A model generated the notes under the pieces. It had not been told where the DNA came from, made no database searches, and saw nothing but the letters and a program-made list of their open reading frames with translations. DNA of 64,000 nucleotides from DATAUD01 sp036268455 (GTDB lineage Bacteria > Verrucomicrobiota > Verrucomicrobiia > Limisphaerales > Palsa-1400). Position 1 is the stretch's first letter, and every line of letters begins with the position of its first letter. Location of the stretch: assembly GCA_036268455.1 (NCBI GenBank), contig DATAUD010000094.1:62001-126000 (forward strand). Reading direction: 5' to 3'. Position numbers and translations under genes: made by a program. This document shows positions 8,656 through 16,703 of the stretch, one piece after another.

Positions 8656-9356
8656 CTTTTTGCCGCCCACTTTTCGCCGTAGCGTTCGGAATGGACAAAT
8701 TCGGAAAGCGCCAGGCGTCCTCCGTAAACTTTATCCGGCTCCTGGGCAAACCCGATGCCCAGCAACGCGACAACCACCGCTCGATCTGGCAAGCCAAGCG
8801 TCCGTTTGACCGCTTCCGGGTCGAAACCTTCCATTGGGGCGGTATCCAGCCCGTAGGCTTCCGCGACGAGCATCATCGTCGTGAGAGCAATCATCGTGTG
8901 TCGATTCATCCAGACGTCAAGCGGCATGGTTTCCAGAAATTGCACGGCATTTTTTTTCGTTCGAGCGGAGCCCTCGGCGTTTCCGTATCCGCGACGGACA
9001 CCCTCGTCGAAAACCTGGTCCATCGAATCCCGCCATTCCTGCTCCACGGAAAAAGCCACGAGCATGACGGGCGCTTCCGCCACTTTAGGCTGTTCATAGG
9101 CCGCCTTTTGAAGGCGCTTTCGGTTTGCCTCGTCCCGGACGACGACAAACCGCCACGGTTGAAAGTTATATCCCGAAGGCGCTTGCGCCCCAAAACGCAG
9201 GATGGCGTCGAGATACTCATCGGGCACTGGGTCGGCCTTGAAATGAGAGGTCGCGCGGCGATCCAAAAGGACTTCGGTGATCGGTTTGAGCGCGGCGCCT
9301 TTGATTTGGGTCGCGGGGAAATTCACCGGCTTGTCATCGAATAATAATTTTTTCAT
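8652..9356 (-). CDS. nitroreductase family FMN-dependent oxidoreductase
   Basis: A 234-residue nitroreductase-fold protein. 'LLDRRATSHFKADPVPDEYLDAIL' and 'QAPSGYNFQPWRFVVVRDEANR' are the classic N-terminal FMN-binding signature. 'GLDTAPMEGFDPEAVKRTLGLPD' and 'VALLGIGFAQEPD' form the C-terminal half. The family reduces nitro-aromatics, quinones or flavins with NAD(P)H. I chose ATG 9356 because the 40 residues upstream in frame are not family-like. The gene stands alone, convergent to the amine oxidase. Confidence 0.9.
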   Translation of the reverse strand: MKKLLFDDKPVNFPATQIKGAALKPITEVLLDRRATSHFKADPVPDEYLDAILRFGAQAPSGYNFQPWRFVVVRDEANRKRLQKAAYEQPKVAEAPVMLVAFSVEQEWRDSMDQVFDEGVRRGYGNAEGSARTKKNAVQFLETMPLDVWMNRHTMIALTTMMLVAEAYGLDTAPMEGFDPEAVKRTLGLPDRAVVVALLGIGFAQEPDKVYGGRLALSEFVHSERYGEKWAAKS

Positions 9357-9576
9357 AAACGCAAATGTTGGGCAGCGTTCGTTGTGCCAACGGAATTCAT
9401 CCGTAAAACCAACCGCGGAATTCGTTGCTTTTCGCAATTTGCACGGGTCGTCTGATTGTGCTTTGCAGATTGCCATTGAGACCTGGCGTCAACAGGGGGC
9501 GCGCGACGCGGTATGTGTTTTGCTCGTTTCCGCTTCTGGCAAAATAACATTGAGACCCCGAACGTAAAGGAAAACT

Positions 9577-10086
9577 ATGAGCACATTAAAAGACCTGTTT
9601 CTGGAAGAGTTGGAAGACATGTATGACGCCGAGCATCGGATAACCAAGGCGTTGCCCAAATTGATCGAGGCCGCGACGTGCAACGAGCTTAAAACCGCGT
9701 TGCAAAACCACCTTGAGGAAACAAAAGGCCAAATCAAAAAACTGGAGCAGGTTTTCCAGGCCTTTGACGCGAAAGCCCAGAGGACCAAATGCCCTGCGAT
9801 GGCCGGCTTGCTTGAGGAAGGCGACGAGATGGTTGCCAAAAACAAGGCATCCACGACCATCAACGCCGCCATCATCGCGGCCGCGCAAAAGGTGGAGCAC
9901 TACGAAATCGCCTCCTACGGCACCCTCCGTTCATGGGCCACCATCCTGGGAAATTCGGATGCCGCCAATCTTCTTGAGGAAATCGAGGACGAAGAGAAGC
10001 AGGCCGACGACACCCTCAACGAATTGGCCGAGTCCAAGAATGAAGAGGCTATGGAAGAAGTCCAGCCCGGCCATGCCACGCATTAG
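9577..10086 (+). CDS. ferritin-like DUF892 (YciE/YciF) protein
   Basis: A 169-residue all-helical protein. The opening 'TLKDLFLEELEDMYDAEHRITKALPKL', then 'ELKTALQNHLEETKGQIKKLEQVF', 'VEHYEIASYGTLRSWA' and 'LLEEIEDEEKQADDTL', are diagnostic for DUF892. The E/H pattern matches a ferritin-like four-helix bundle with a di-iron site. YciE/YciF are stress-induced in enterobacteria. The start is followed directly by the conserved N-terminus. A hairpin (10111-10137) follows, and the next gene converges on it. Its neighbour, a DUF6496 basic protein, is also of a stress-associated type, which hints at a stationary-phase or desiccation setting (inference). Confidence 0.92.
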   Translation: MSTLKDLFLEELEDMYDAEHRITKALPKLIEAATCNELKTALQNHLEETKGQIKKLEQVFQAFDAKAQRTKCPAMAGLLEEGDEMVAKNKASTTINAAIIAAAQKVEHYEIASYGTLRSWATILGNSDAANLLEEIEDEEKQADDTLNELAESKNEEAMEEVQPGHATH

Positions 10087-10110
10087 TGGCATTTAGTCGA
10101 GTTTCGCCCG

Positions 10111-10137
10111 GCCTTTCCCTGCGTTGCGGGGAGAGGC
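10111..10137. terminator. hairpin terminator between convergent genes
   Basis: GCCTTTCCCTGC (10111-10122) pairs with GCGGGGAGAGGC (10126-10137) over 12 bp with two G.T pairs and a 3-base loop. It sits 25 bp after the DUF892 stop and 22 bp before the stop of the convergent DUF6496 gene, so it could serve both. The T-tract is weak on the plus strand (GGTTTGGTTCC). Confidence 0.5.
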
Positions 10138-10158
10138 AGGTTTGGTTCCTTTGTCCAA

Positions 10159-10605
10159 TCAGGCGGTCAATTCCCGTGTCTCCGCGGCTTTGCGCGCGGA
10201 ACGTGAGCGTTCGCCCGCCGTTCGTTTGCGCGCCGCCCCTTGCGCCTGGCGCGACAATGATTTCTTGGAAGCCGCCGCGCGTCCTTCGTGTTTTAGAGCC
10301 TTTTCGCTTGCTCGGGATCGTTTGGCGGAAACCGGAACATGGCGCCGCCCCTTTTGGTACGCCTGTTCGGCGCTCCGCCTTGTTTTTTGGGAAACCGTCC
10401 CGGGGCGTGGGGGCAGCAGTTTCACGCCTGCGCGTCGCGCCTTGGATAGCCCAATGGCGATGGCCTGCTTTGCCGATCGCGCACCGTGCTTGCCTTCGCG
10501 AATATGATGTATCTCTTCTCGCACAAATTCGCCGGCTTGCGTGGAGGCCGACTTTCCTTCGGCCTTGTCTTTGTTCGCCCGTCTGATAGTCGATTGTTCT
10601 GGCAT
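10159..10605 (-). CDS. DUF6496-like basic, histone-like protein
   Basis: A 148-residue, strongly Lys/Arg/Ala-rich protein. The N-terminal half contains 'TQAGEFVREEIHHIREG', 'HGARSAKQAIAIGLSKARRAG' and 'RRSAEQAYQKGRR', a conserved signature I associate with DUF6496 proteins found in soil bacteria. The C-terminal ~50 residues are low complexity and basic ('RSRASEKALKHEGRAAASKKS'), reminiscent of histone H1-like tails. DNA or RNA binding is inferred from composition. It is transcribed alone and shares a divergent promoter region, including a perfect dyad at 10681-10697, with the aldo/keto reductase gene. Confidence 0.75.
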   Translation of the reverse strand: MPEQSTIRRANKDKAEGKSASTQAGEFVREEIHHIREGKHGARSAKQAIAIGLSKARRAGVKLLPPRPGTVSQKTRRSAEQAYQKGRRHVPVSAKRSRASEKALKHEGRAAASKKSLSRQAQGAARKRTAGERSRSARKAAETRELTA

Positions 10606-10680
10606 ATGGTGTTTCCTCTCTTTCCGTAATTTTTAGCAAGCCCAATGCCGCAGCAAGCCATGCGGAAAGTCCATGATCCT

Positions 10681-10697
10681 CTTTGCAAAATGCAAAG
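10681..10697. promoter_or_regulatory. operator-like dyad CTTTGCA-AAA-TGCAAAG
   Basis: A perfect 7-bp inverted repeat with a 3-bp spacer lies in the 126-bp divergent region between the DUF6496 gene (start 10605) and the aldo/keto reductase (start 10732). Symmetry and position suggest a repressor or sigma-associated site; no regulator is known. Confidence 0.35.
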
Positions 10698-10731
10698 CGC
10701 GCTCTTTCAATTTGACTGAAAAACCCTTGGC

Positions 10732-11766
10732 ATGGATTTAGCTGAACGAGGCTTTATGGATTTAAACCTTGAGGTGAATCGGCGCGGTTTCGTCAAGCTG
10801 GCCATTGCCGGCGCGGTCCTGGGTGCGGCCGGTCCGCTCGCCTGGGCCGACGAAAAGAAAAGCAACGGAATGATTTATCGCGTGTTGGGCAACACTGGCC
10901 AAAGGGTTTCGGCGATTGGCCTTGGCGGCTCGCACGTTGGCAACCCGGTCCTTGAAAGCGAAAGCATCAAAATTGTCCGCACCGCCGTTGATCGTGGAAT
11001 TACTTTCATGGACAATTGCTGGGATTATCACGAGGGCAAGAGCGAGGTCCGCATGGGCAAAGCATTGCGGGATGGCTATCGCGAGAAGGTTTTTCTGATG
11101 ACCAAAATCGACGGCCGGAGCAAAACGGGCGCCGCCTCTCAGATCCATCAGAGCCTGCAACGATTGCAGACGGATCATTTGGATTTGCTTCAATTCCACG
11201 AAATCATCCGCATGAATGATCCAGACAGGATATTCGCGCCGGGCGGCGCCATCGAAGCCGCCGTGGAAGCCAGGGCGGCCGGGAAAACGCGCTATATCGG
11301 TTTCACCGGGCACAAGGATCCCGCCATTCACCTTCACATGCTCGAAACCGCGAAGAAGCATGGATTTCGTTTTGACACCGTGCAGATGCCGCTCAACGTG
11401 ATGGACGCGCATTTCCGAAGCTTCCAACATCAGGTCTTGCCGGTGCTCGTCAGAGAGAATATCGGAGTGCTCGGAATGAAATCGATGGGATCGGGCGACA
11501 TTCTAAAAAGCAAAGTCGTCACGCCGATCGAATGCCTCCATTACGCTTTGAATCTTCCGACCTCCGTAGTCATCAACGGCATTGATAAGGTGGAGTTGAT
11601 CGACCAGGCATTCGAAGCCACCGACACTTTCAAACCCATGAGCCGGGAAGAAGTGGATTCCCTTTTAGCCAAAACCGCCGATGCCGCCGAAACGGGGAAG
11701 TTCGAACGCTTCAAGACAACCGAGCATTACGATTCAACCTCCAAAAACCCCAACTATCTAAGTTGA
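10732..11766 (+). CDS. Tat-exported aldo/keto reductase
   Basis: A 344-residue NAD(P)H-dependent reductase of the AKR superfamily. The N-terminus carries a twin-arginine signal ('NRRGFVKLAIAGAVLGAAGP', cleavage near AWA-DE), so the folded enzyme is probably exported. The core 'YRVLGNTGQRVSAIGLGGSHVG' follows. The family tetrad is visible: Asp and Tyr in 'FMDNCWDYHEGKSE', Lys in 'LMTKID' and His in 'LLQFHE'. The C-terminus 'YALNLPTSVVINGID' matches the cofactor end. ATG 10756 is a possible later start that would still keep the RR motif. The substrate is unknown; Tat-type AKRs are common in Verrucomicrobia and Planctomycetes. Confidence 0.9.
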   Translation: MDLAERGFMDLNLEVNRRGFVKLAIAGAVLGAAGPLAWADEKKSNGMIYRVLGNTGQRVSAIGLGGSHVGNPVLESESIKIVRTAVDRGITFMDNCWDYHEGKSEVRMGKALRDGYREKVFLMTKIDGRSKTGAASQIHQSLQRLQTDHLDLLQFHEIIRMNDPDRIFAPGGAIEAAVEARAAGKTRYIGFTGHKDPAIHLHMLETAKKHGFRFDTVQMPLNVMDAHFRSFQHQVLPVLVRENIGVLGMKSMGSGDILKSKVVTPIECLHYALNLPTSVVINGIDKVELIDQAFEATDTFKPMSREEVDSLLAKTADAAETGKFERFKTTEHYDSTSKNPNYLS

Positions 11767-11825
11767 TAGCCATTGCTTCGCGCCGCGCCCCCAATCTGGA
11801 TTGCGTTCCCATGTAAATCCGGTAA

Positions 11826-13046
11826 TTGTTGCTGGTGAGTAAACTCGTAATCTACGCCACCGGGATTCTTCTTTTAATTTCCAGCGCACGCGCACAAATG
11901 CCGCCACCGGTCATTCCGCACGGGGTTGGCGTCAATATTCATTTTGTCACTGGGAATGAAAAGGATTTGGATTTGATCGCGGCGGGCGGGTTCAAGTTCA
12001 TCCGAATGGATTTTAGCTGGGAGGAGACGGAGCCCAAGGCGGGCGCTTACGATTGGAGTTCCTATGACGAGTTGAGTGAACATCTAGCCAGGCGCGGCTT
12101 GCGGGCCATATTTATACTTGATTACGTCAACTCGGCTTATGAGCCGATGGTCGAGGCGCGCCGGGCCGTGGGGGAGCCTTCGCCGGAGCAACACATCGCT
12201 TCGCCGCGCCACCCGGAGAGCGTCGCGGCTTTCGCGCGCTGGGCGGCGGCGGCGGCGCGGCATTTTCGGGGCAGGGGAGTGATTTGGGAGATTTACAACG
12301 AACCGAATGGCGGGTTCTGGCGGCCGAAGCCGGACGCTGCGGAATACAGCACAATGGCGCTGGCCACGGCCAAGGCGCTCAAGGAGGCAGAACCGGATGC
12401 CACGCTGATCGCGCCCGCGTTGTCGGCGTTCGATTTCAAATTTCTCGAGCCGTTTTTGGCGTCGGGCGTCTTGGAATATCTCGATGGCGTGAGTGTTCAT
12501 CCGTATCGGCAACCGACGAAACCGCCGGAGACGGCAGCGCGCGGTTTTAAGGAGATCCGCGAAATGATCAATCGCTACGCGCCGGAATCAAGGCGGGGGA
12601 AGATCGCGATTATCAGCGGCGAGTGGGGCTATTCATCGAATCGCAAAGGCGTTTCCCTTGAAACGCAGGCCGACTTCGCTGTGCGCCAGCAACTCGCCAA
12701 TCTGCTCAACGGCGTGCCGCTTTCTATCTGGTACGATTGGAAAAACGACGGCGCGGATCCCGATTACAACGAGGATAACTTCGGCGTTGTCTATTCGGAC
12801 TTGAGGCCGAAGCCGGCTTACAACGCGGTTCGCGAAATGACTCGCGCCTTGGACGGGTTTGAGTTTAAGGAGCGCGTGGATGGTTTTGGCCCGAAGGATT
12901 ATGTGTTGCTGTTCGCAAAACCGGACGGAACAAAAAAAATCGCCGCGTGGACGCTGCTTGAGCCGCACACGATTATGATCGAGCGCTGGAAGCCGGGAGT
13001 TTCTTTGGAACTTCGGTCGAGGCCGCAATATGTTTCGGTGAAGTGA
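11826..13046 (+). CDS. secreted glycoside hydrolase, clan A (GH5/GH39-like)
   Basis: A 406-residue protein with a short signal peptide ('YATGILLLISSARAQ') and a (beta/alpha)8 glycosidase fold. Likely acid/base Glu159 is in 'WEIYNEPNGG' and likely nucleophile Glu266 is in 'AIISGEWGY', a spacing expected for retaining clan A enzymes. 'GGFKFIRMDFSWEETEP' and 'GVSVHPYRQP' are also typical. The exact family (GH5, GH39, GH148-like) cannot be fixed by eye. The start is TTG 11826 or GTG 11835; no good Shine-Dalgarno is seen. Its stop overlaps the GTG of sufE by four bases. Confidence 0.82.
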   Translation: MLLVSKLVIYATGILLLISSARAQMPPPVIPHGVGVNIHFVTGNEKDLDLIAAGGFKFIRMDFSWEETEPKAGAYDWSSYDELSEHLARRGLRAIFILDYVNSAYEPMVEARRAVGEPSPEQHIASPRHPESVAAFARWAAAAARHFRGRGVIWEIYNEPNGGFWRPKPDAAEYSTMALATAKALKEAEPDATLIAPALSAFDFKFLEPFLASGVLEYLDGVSVHPYRQPTKPPETAARGFKEIREMINRYAPESRRGKIAIISGEWGYSSNRKGVSLETQADFAVRQQLANLLNGVPLSIWYDWKNDGADPDYNEDNFGVVYSDLRPKPAYNAVREMTRALDGFEFKERVDGFGPKDYVLLFAKPDGTKKIAAWTLLEPHTIMIERWKPGVSLELRSRPQYVSVK

Positions 13047-13459
13047 CCATTGCGGAAAAACAGGAATATCTGGCAAAGGCGTTGCGCGCATTGCCAACGG
13101 CGCAAGACAGGCTGGCCTACATCGTCGGTCGGGGCCGCGCGGCTGCGCCGTTGGAGGAGGGGATGAAGACGGATGCATTTCGATTGCAGGGATGCCTCGC
13201 GAAGGTCTGGTTCGTGCCGGCGTTTGCGGATGGGCGATGTTTTTTCCGGGCGGATTCAGATTCGGCGATTGTCAAAGGGATCACGGTTCTTTTGTGTGAA
13301 TTTTACAGCGGTCAAACGCCGTCGGAGATTACGGAAACCAAGCCGGAGTTTCTGGAAAAATTTGGGATCACACAGCATTTGACCCCCAACCGTCGCAATA
13401 GCTTGGTGAAGGTTTGGAGTGGAATTGAAGGTTTTGCGCGAGCGCGCCTCGGCGGTTAA
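13043..13459 (+). CDS. sufE: SufE family cysteine desulfurase activator
   Basis: A 138-residue protein that takes persulfide sulfur from SufS and passes it to the SufBCD scaffold in Fe-S cluster assembly. The acceptor Cys51 lies in 'FRLQGCLAKVWFVP', matching the family 'V.GC.S.VW' loop. The N-terminus 'KQEYLAKALRALPTAQDRLAYIVGRG' and the C-terminal 'FGITQHLTPNRRNSLVKVW' fit SufE. The start is GTG, in a GTGA overlap with the upstream glycosidase stop. No other suf genes are in the window, so the glycosidase partnership is probably fortuitous. Confidence 0.88.
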   Translation: MTIAEKQEYLAKALRALPTAQDRLAYIVGRGRAAAPLEEGMKTDAFRLQGCLAKVWFVPAFADGRCFFRADSDSAIVKGITVLLCEFYSGQTPSEITETKPEFLEKFGITQHLTPNRRNSLVKVWSGIEGFARARLGG

Positions 13460-13510
13460 TTGGTATTGCGCAATGTCGCGGGAAGTATTACCTTTATTTC
13501 TGTGACAACG

Positions 13511-13774
13511 ATGACTCTCAAAGTTTCCGAGGTTCTGCGGCGAGGAGTGGAGGAAGAGGCCCGCCGCCGTGGCGTTTCCAAGTCTGTGGTAGTCCGCGAG
13601 TGCGTGGAAAGCATGCTCAACCGCAAACGGCGGGAAAGTCCGCCGAGCTGTTTAGACCTGGTCGCCGACCTGGTCGGTTCTCAACCTGGGCCGCGCGACG
13701 CCTCGGTAAACCAGCGTTATCTCGACGAAGCCGTTCTGGCCGATCATGCCCGCGCGCGAAAGAATTCTCATTGA
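13511..13774 (+). CDS. ribbon-helix-helix type antitoxin
   Basis: An 87-residue protein. The first ~45 residues ('TLKVSEVLRRGVEEEARRRGVSKSVVVRECVESMLNRKR') read as a ribbon-helix-helix DNA-binding motif. The tail is acidic and variable, as in toxin-binding antitoxins. ATG 13511 fits the beta strand starting at residue 2. It overlaps the downstream PIN toxin by 29 bp, the usual antitoxin-first arrangement. It probably represses its own operon. Confidence 0.72.
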   Translation: MTLKVSEVLRRGVEEEARRRGVSKSVVVRECVESMLNRKRRESPPSCLDLVADLVGSQPGPRDASVNQRYLDEAVLADHARARKNSH

Positions 13775-14174
13775 CGCTGGGCCGCTTGTGGCTTTGCTGG
13801 TGGCAGGCGACGCAAGGCACTCATGGGCTTTGCGTATCTGGGGCGATTTGAGGCCGCCGCTGTTGACTTGTCAGGCGGTGCTCTCTGAAGCCCAATTTCT
13901 GGTTTCGCGTTTCGGGGGAGACTCGGCGGCGGTCCTGGAATTCGTTTTGCGCGGAGTCATCGAGGTTGAGTTCGATGTGGAAAGCAACGTGAAACGCCTG
14001 CTGGAGTTACAGAAATCTTATCGAAGTCTTCCAATGTCCTTCGCGGATGCTTGCCTAGTGTGTATGGCAGAACAATGGCCACGATGCCGGATAGTTACCA
14101 CCGATTCGCATTTTCGCGTTTATCGCCGGCATGGGCGCCAAATCATTCCAGTTTTGATGCCTGAGCACGAATAG
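13746..14174 (+). CDS. PIN-domain toxin (VapC-like)
   Basis: A 142-residue PIN-domain ribonuclease. The conserved acidic residues are visible in order: 'ILIDAGPLVALL' (Asp near residue 10), 'QAVLSEAQFL' (Glu), 'SFADACLVCMAE' (Asp) and 'IVTTDSHFRVYRRHG' (Asp). VapC toxins cleave specific tRNA or rRNA sites. The start ATG is inside the antitoxin gene. The pair has no mobile-element border that I can see. Confidence 0.87.
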   Translation: MPARERILIDAGPLVALLVAGDARHSWALRIWGDLRPPLLTCQAVLSEAQFLVSRFGGDSAAVLEFVLRGVIEVEFDVESNVKRLLELQKSYRSLPMSFADACLVCMAEQWPRCRIVTTDSHFRVYRRHGRQIIPVLMPEHE

Positions 14175-14204
14175 TTCGGTATTACGGCGACACCAAAAGA
14201 TTTT

Positions 14205-14223
14205 GATTAACGCGAAGGCGCAA
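14205..14223. repeat. second copy of dispersed 19-bp intergenic repeat
   Basis: GATTAACGCGAAGGCGCAA, identical to 5253-5271, lies in the 111-bp gap between the PIN toxin and the TPR gene. No flanking duplication is evident. Confidence 0.5.
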
Positions 14224-14285
14224 GAAATGAGTCAGCGGAGCCAACTTCCATACCAAGGGACATAACTCGTTGTGCTGCGACGCGG

Positions 14286-15809
14286 ATGCTATTGAAATTT
14301 GTCATTTGTTATTTCAAAATGCCGTGCGTTACCACGGACAATATGAGTAAAATCGGCAAAATGATGAAGGCAGCATTGATCGCGTTCCTACGAGACGAGA
14401 TTGGGCTTCTTCGGACCGCCACGGATTGGTGCCGTTATGGGGCCAAAAAACAGCGAAAGGGCAATCTGGATGAGGCTATAGCCAATTACGATCTGGCTCT
14501 TAAAATCGAGCCGAATTTTCCCAATGCCTATTTCCTTCGCGGCACCGCCAAAAAGGCCCAGGGCAAGACGGAGTCGGCTCTTGTGGATTTCGACAGGGCT
14601 ATTGCACTTAAGCCGGATTACACGGAGGCGTATAATGATCGCGGCAATTTGAAAAGGAAATGCGGTGATCTGGCGGGCGCTTTGGTTGACTTGAACAAGG
14701 CGATTGACCTTCAACCAAATTACTACCTCGCCTACAACAACCGAGGGCTTATAAACGAAAAGCAGGGGGACCTTCCTCGGGCGATTGCGGACTACGACAA
14801 GGCTTTGGAACTTTATCCTCGTTGTGCAGCGGCGCTCAACAATCGCGGCAATTTGAAGAGAAGGCAAGGGAATCTCACCGGGGCTATTGATGATTTGGAC
14901 AAGGCGATTCAGGTTCAGCCGAACTTTTATCAAGCCTATTTAAATCGTGGCGTTGTGAGGGCCGCAAAAGCCGACTTCGATGGGGCAATTAAAGATTGCA
15001 ACAAAACTTTTGAACTCAACCCAAAGTGCATCGGCGCTCTTACCAATCGCGCAGACGCGAAGAGGCGGGCGGGAGATTTGGACGGGGCCATTGCGGATTG
15101 CTCAAAAGCGTTGGCTATTAAGGGCGATTTTGTGCCTGCGTATGTTGGCCTCGGTCTCATTAAACGGATTCAAGGCGATTTGAGCGGCGCAATTGTTGAC
15201 TGTGACAAGGCCATTGAATTGGATCCAAGCCACGCCAAAACCTACGTAGTGCGAGGGTTGACAAAGGCGGCGCAAGACGCCGTTGACTCGGCTCTTTGCG
15301 ACTATGCCAAGGCGATTGAATTAGAGCCAGGATTAATGGAGGCATTTTACGCTCGTGGGTGTCTCTATTACAACCAGCGAAGGTGGGCGGAGGCGCTTTT
15401 AGATTTCAGGCAAACCGCGGGAGCGCCACACCACGACTACGCTCAGTTTCGTGTTTGGCTGGTCCGAGTGCGCACAGGAGAGATGGAAGCGGCTTCCAAC
15501 GATTTGCGGCACTATCTGGAAAACCGTAAAGATTTCATGCCGGGGGATTGGCCTTCGAAGGTCGGCGGGTTCTTGATTGGCCAAATAAGTGAAGTGGATT
15601 TTTTTAAGGCCACGGAAAATGCGAATGCAAAGCGCCAGAATGAGCGGCGCTGCGAGGCGTTTTTTTATGTGGCGACCAAGCGGCTTATTGAAGCTGACAG
15701 GGAGGCAGCGAGCGAACAGTTCGAAAAGTGCCTCGCCACTAATGCCAAACATTTTGGAGAATATAACAGCGCGTCGGCTGAATTGAAGTTCCTGCGGGAG
15801 AATTGTTAA
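14286..15809 (+). CDS. TPR repeat protein
   Basis: A 507-residue protein with about ten consecutive tetratricopeptide repeats of 34 residues (about residues 48-390), each close to 'A(Y/L)(N/Y).RG..K...GDL.GAI.D..KAIEL.P'. The repeats are unusually similar to each other, indicating recent internal duplication. The last ~115 residues are a different helical domain with 'RRCEAFFYVATKRLIEADREAASEQFEKCLATN'. No signal peptide is evident; ATG 14343 (MSKIGKMMKAALIAF) may be the real start. TPR proteins mediate protein-protein contacts; no specific partner is indicated. Confidence 0.85.
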   Translation: MLLKFVICYFKMPCVTTDNMSKIGKMMKAALIAFLRDEIGLLRTATDWCRYGAKKQRKGNLDEAIANYDLALKIEPNFPNAYFLRGTAKKAQGKTESALVDFDRAIALKPDYTEAYNDRGNLKRKCGDLAGALVDLNKAIDLQPNYYLAYNNRGLINEKQGDLPRAIADYDKALELYPRCAAALNNRGNLKRRQGNLTGAIDDLDKAIQVQPNFYQAYLNRGVVRAAKADFDGAIKDCNKTFELNPKCIGALTNRADAKRRAGDLDGAIADCSKALAIKGDFVPAYVGLGLIKRIQGDLSGAIVDCDKAIELDPSHAKTYVVRGLTKAAQDAVDSALCDYAKAIELEPGLMEAFYARGCLYYNQRRWAEALLDFRQTAGAPHHDYAQFRVWLVRVRTGEMEAASNDLRHYLENRKDFMPGDWPSKVGGFLIGQISEVDFFKATENANAKRQNERRCEAFFYVATKRLIEADREAASEQFEKCLATNAKHFGEYNSASAELKFLRENC

Positions 15810-15817
15810 TAAAAGAG

Positions 15818-15858
15818 GCTCGCGCAGAGAAGCGCGGAGTACGCAGAGATTAAGAGAA
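15818..15858. repeat. related purine-rich intergenic repeat relic
   Basis: The stretch GCGCAGAGAAGCGCGG...GCAGAGATTAAGAG directly after the TPR gene has the same CGCAGAG/CGCGAAG periodicity as the repeats at 5251 and 14205, but is not identical. The 230-bp gap to the next gene holds nothing else recognisable. Confidence 0.35.
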
Positions 15859-16041
15859 TTGAGGAAAAATTGTCGTTGCTCCGCGACCGCGAAAGAAGTC
15901 AAGGATTGGAATATTGAAGGTTTATGGGAAACATTTGAGGGTCGCATATCATAAGAGTTCTCTTGACATGGTCTGAGGTTTTCCGTATGACGGCCGTCGT
16001 ATAACCGCCAATTAATGCCGCGCGCAATTTTTTGATTTTTC

Positions 16042-16686
16042 ATGAAAACACCAACGGCCAAACAATGTTGTTTAGAATCGCAAGGATTTACCCGAAGCGA
16101 CCTCTTGGTTTGCATAGCGGCACTCGTCGTGTTGGGCGCGCTTGGGGCTTCGGCGCTTTCCAGTTCGAGGGGCAATTCCAGCCAAATGGTTTGCGCGAAC
16201 AACTTGCGGCAGATGGGGCTGGCCGAGGGGATGTACGCGAGCGATAACCGGGATTATCTGGCGTTTTGCAATTGGGACGGGGGCGAGCAATTCCTAGGAG
16301 CCGGATGGCTTTATACGGTGACTGGCGGCTCGATTCCCGACCCGTTTATTCCGCCTTATGCCGCCAACCCGCAAACGGCGTGGACCAACGGGCTTTGGTG
16401 GCCTTATGTGCGTAATCAAAACTCATATCTCTGTCCTGTGGATATCCAAAGCCCGGACTATGCACGGACTTCAGGCGCAGGGGGCCGGAACAACAAGCTT
16501 TCCAGTTATGTGATGAATGGAGCGCCCTATAGCTTCGACGAAGGAGGGCCTTTGACGTGCAAGGTTAGCGATGTATGGAGCCCATCGTGCTATTTGATGT
16601 GGACACCGAACGAAAACAGTCTTGGAGCCGGCAGTCCGGGAGCGGCTCGTCTGGTATTGAGGTCAGATTCTGTCTGTGCAGAGTAG
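16042..16686 (+). CDS. type II secretion/type IV pilin-like protein, apparently truncated at the C-terminus
   Basis: A 214-residue pseudopilin of the kind expanded in Verrucomicrobia. The prepilin cleavage and helix are seen as 'QGFTRSDLLVCIAALVVLGALG', with Asp in place of the usual Glu at +5. 'NNLRQMGLAEGMYASDNRDYLAFCNWD' and 'VRNQNSYLCPVDIQSP' are typical of the large-headgroup members. These usually end in a further 40-60 residues with a conserved 'H.....DGH' segment. Here the reading frame leaves the family pattern after 'NENSLGAGSPGAA' and stops, 17 bp before the convergent sulfatase. So it is probably a truncated or decaying orphan copy. No pilus assembly genes are nearby. Confidence 0.7.
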   Translation: MKTPTAKQCCLESQGFTRSDLLVCIAALVVLGALGASALSSSRGNSSQMVCANNLRQMGLAEGMYASDNRDYLAFCNWDGGEQFLGAGWLYTVTGGSIPDPFIPPYAANPQTAWTNGLWWPYVRNQNSYLCPVDIQSPDYARTSGAGGRNNKLSSYVMNGAPYSFDEGGPLTCKVSDVWSPSCYLMWTPNENSLGAGSPGAARLVLRSDSVCAE

Positions 16687-16703
16687 AGGAGAACGACAAA
16701 TTT

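Noticed and set aside
14430..15400. Tandem ~102-bp DNA repeats as a satellite or CRISPR-like array
   Set aside because: The period is 34 codons and encodes TPR motifs in one frame; it is a protein repeat, not a DNA element.
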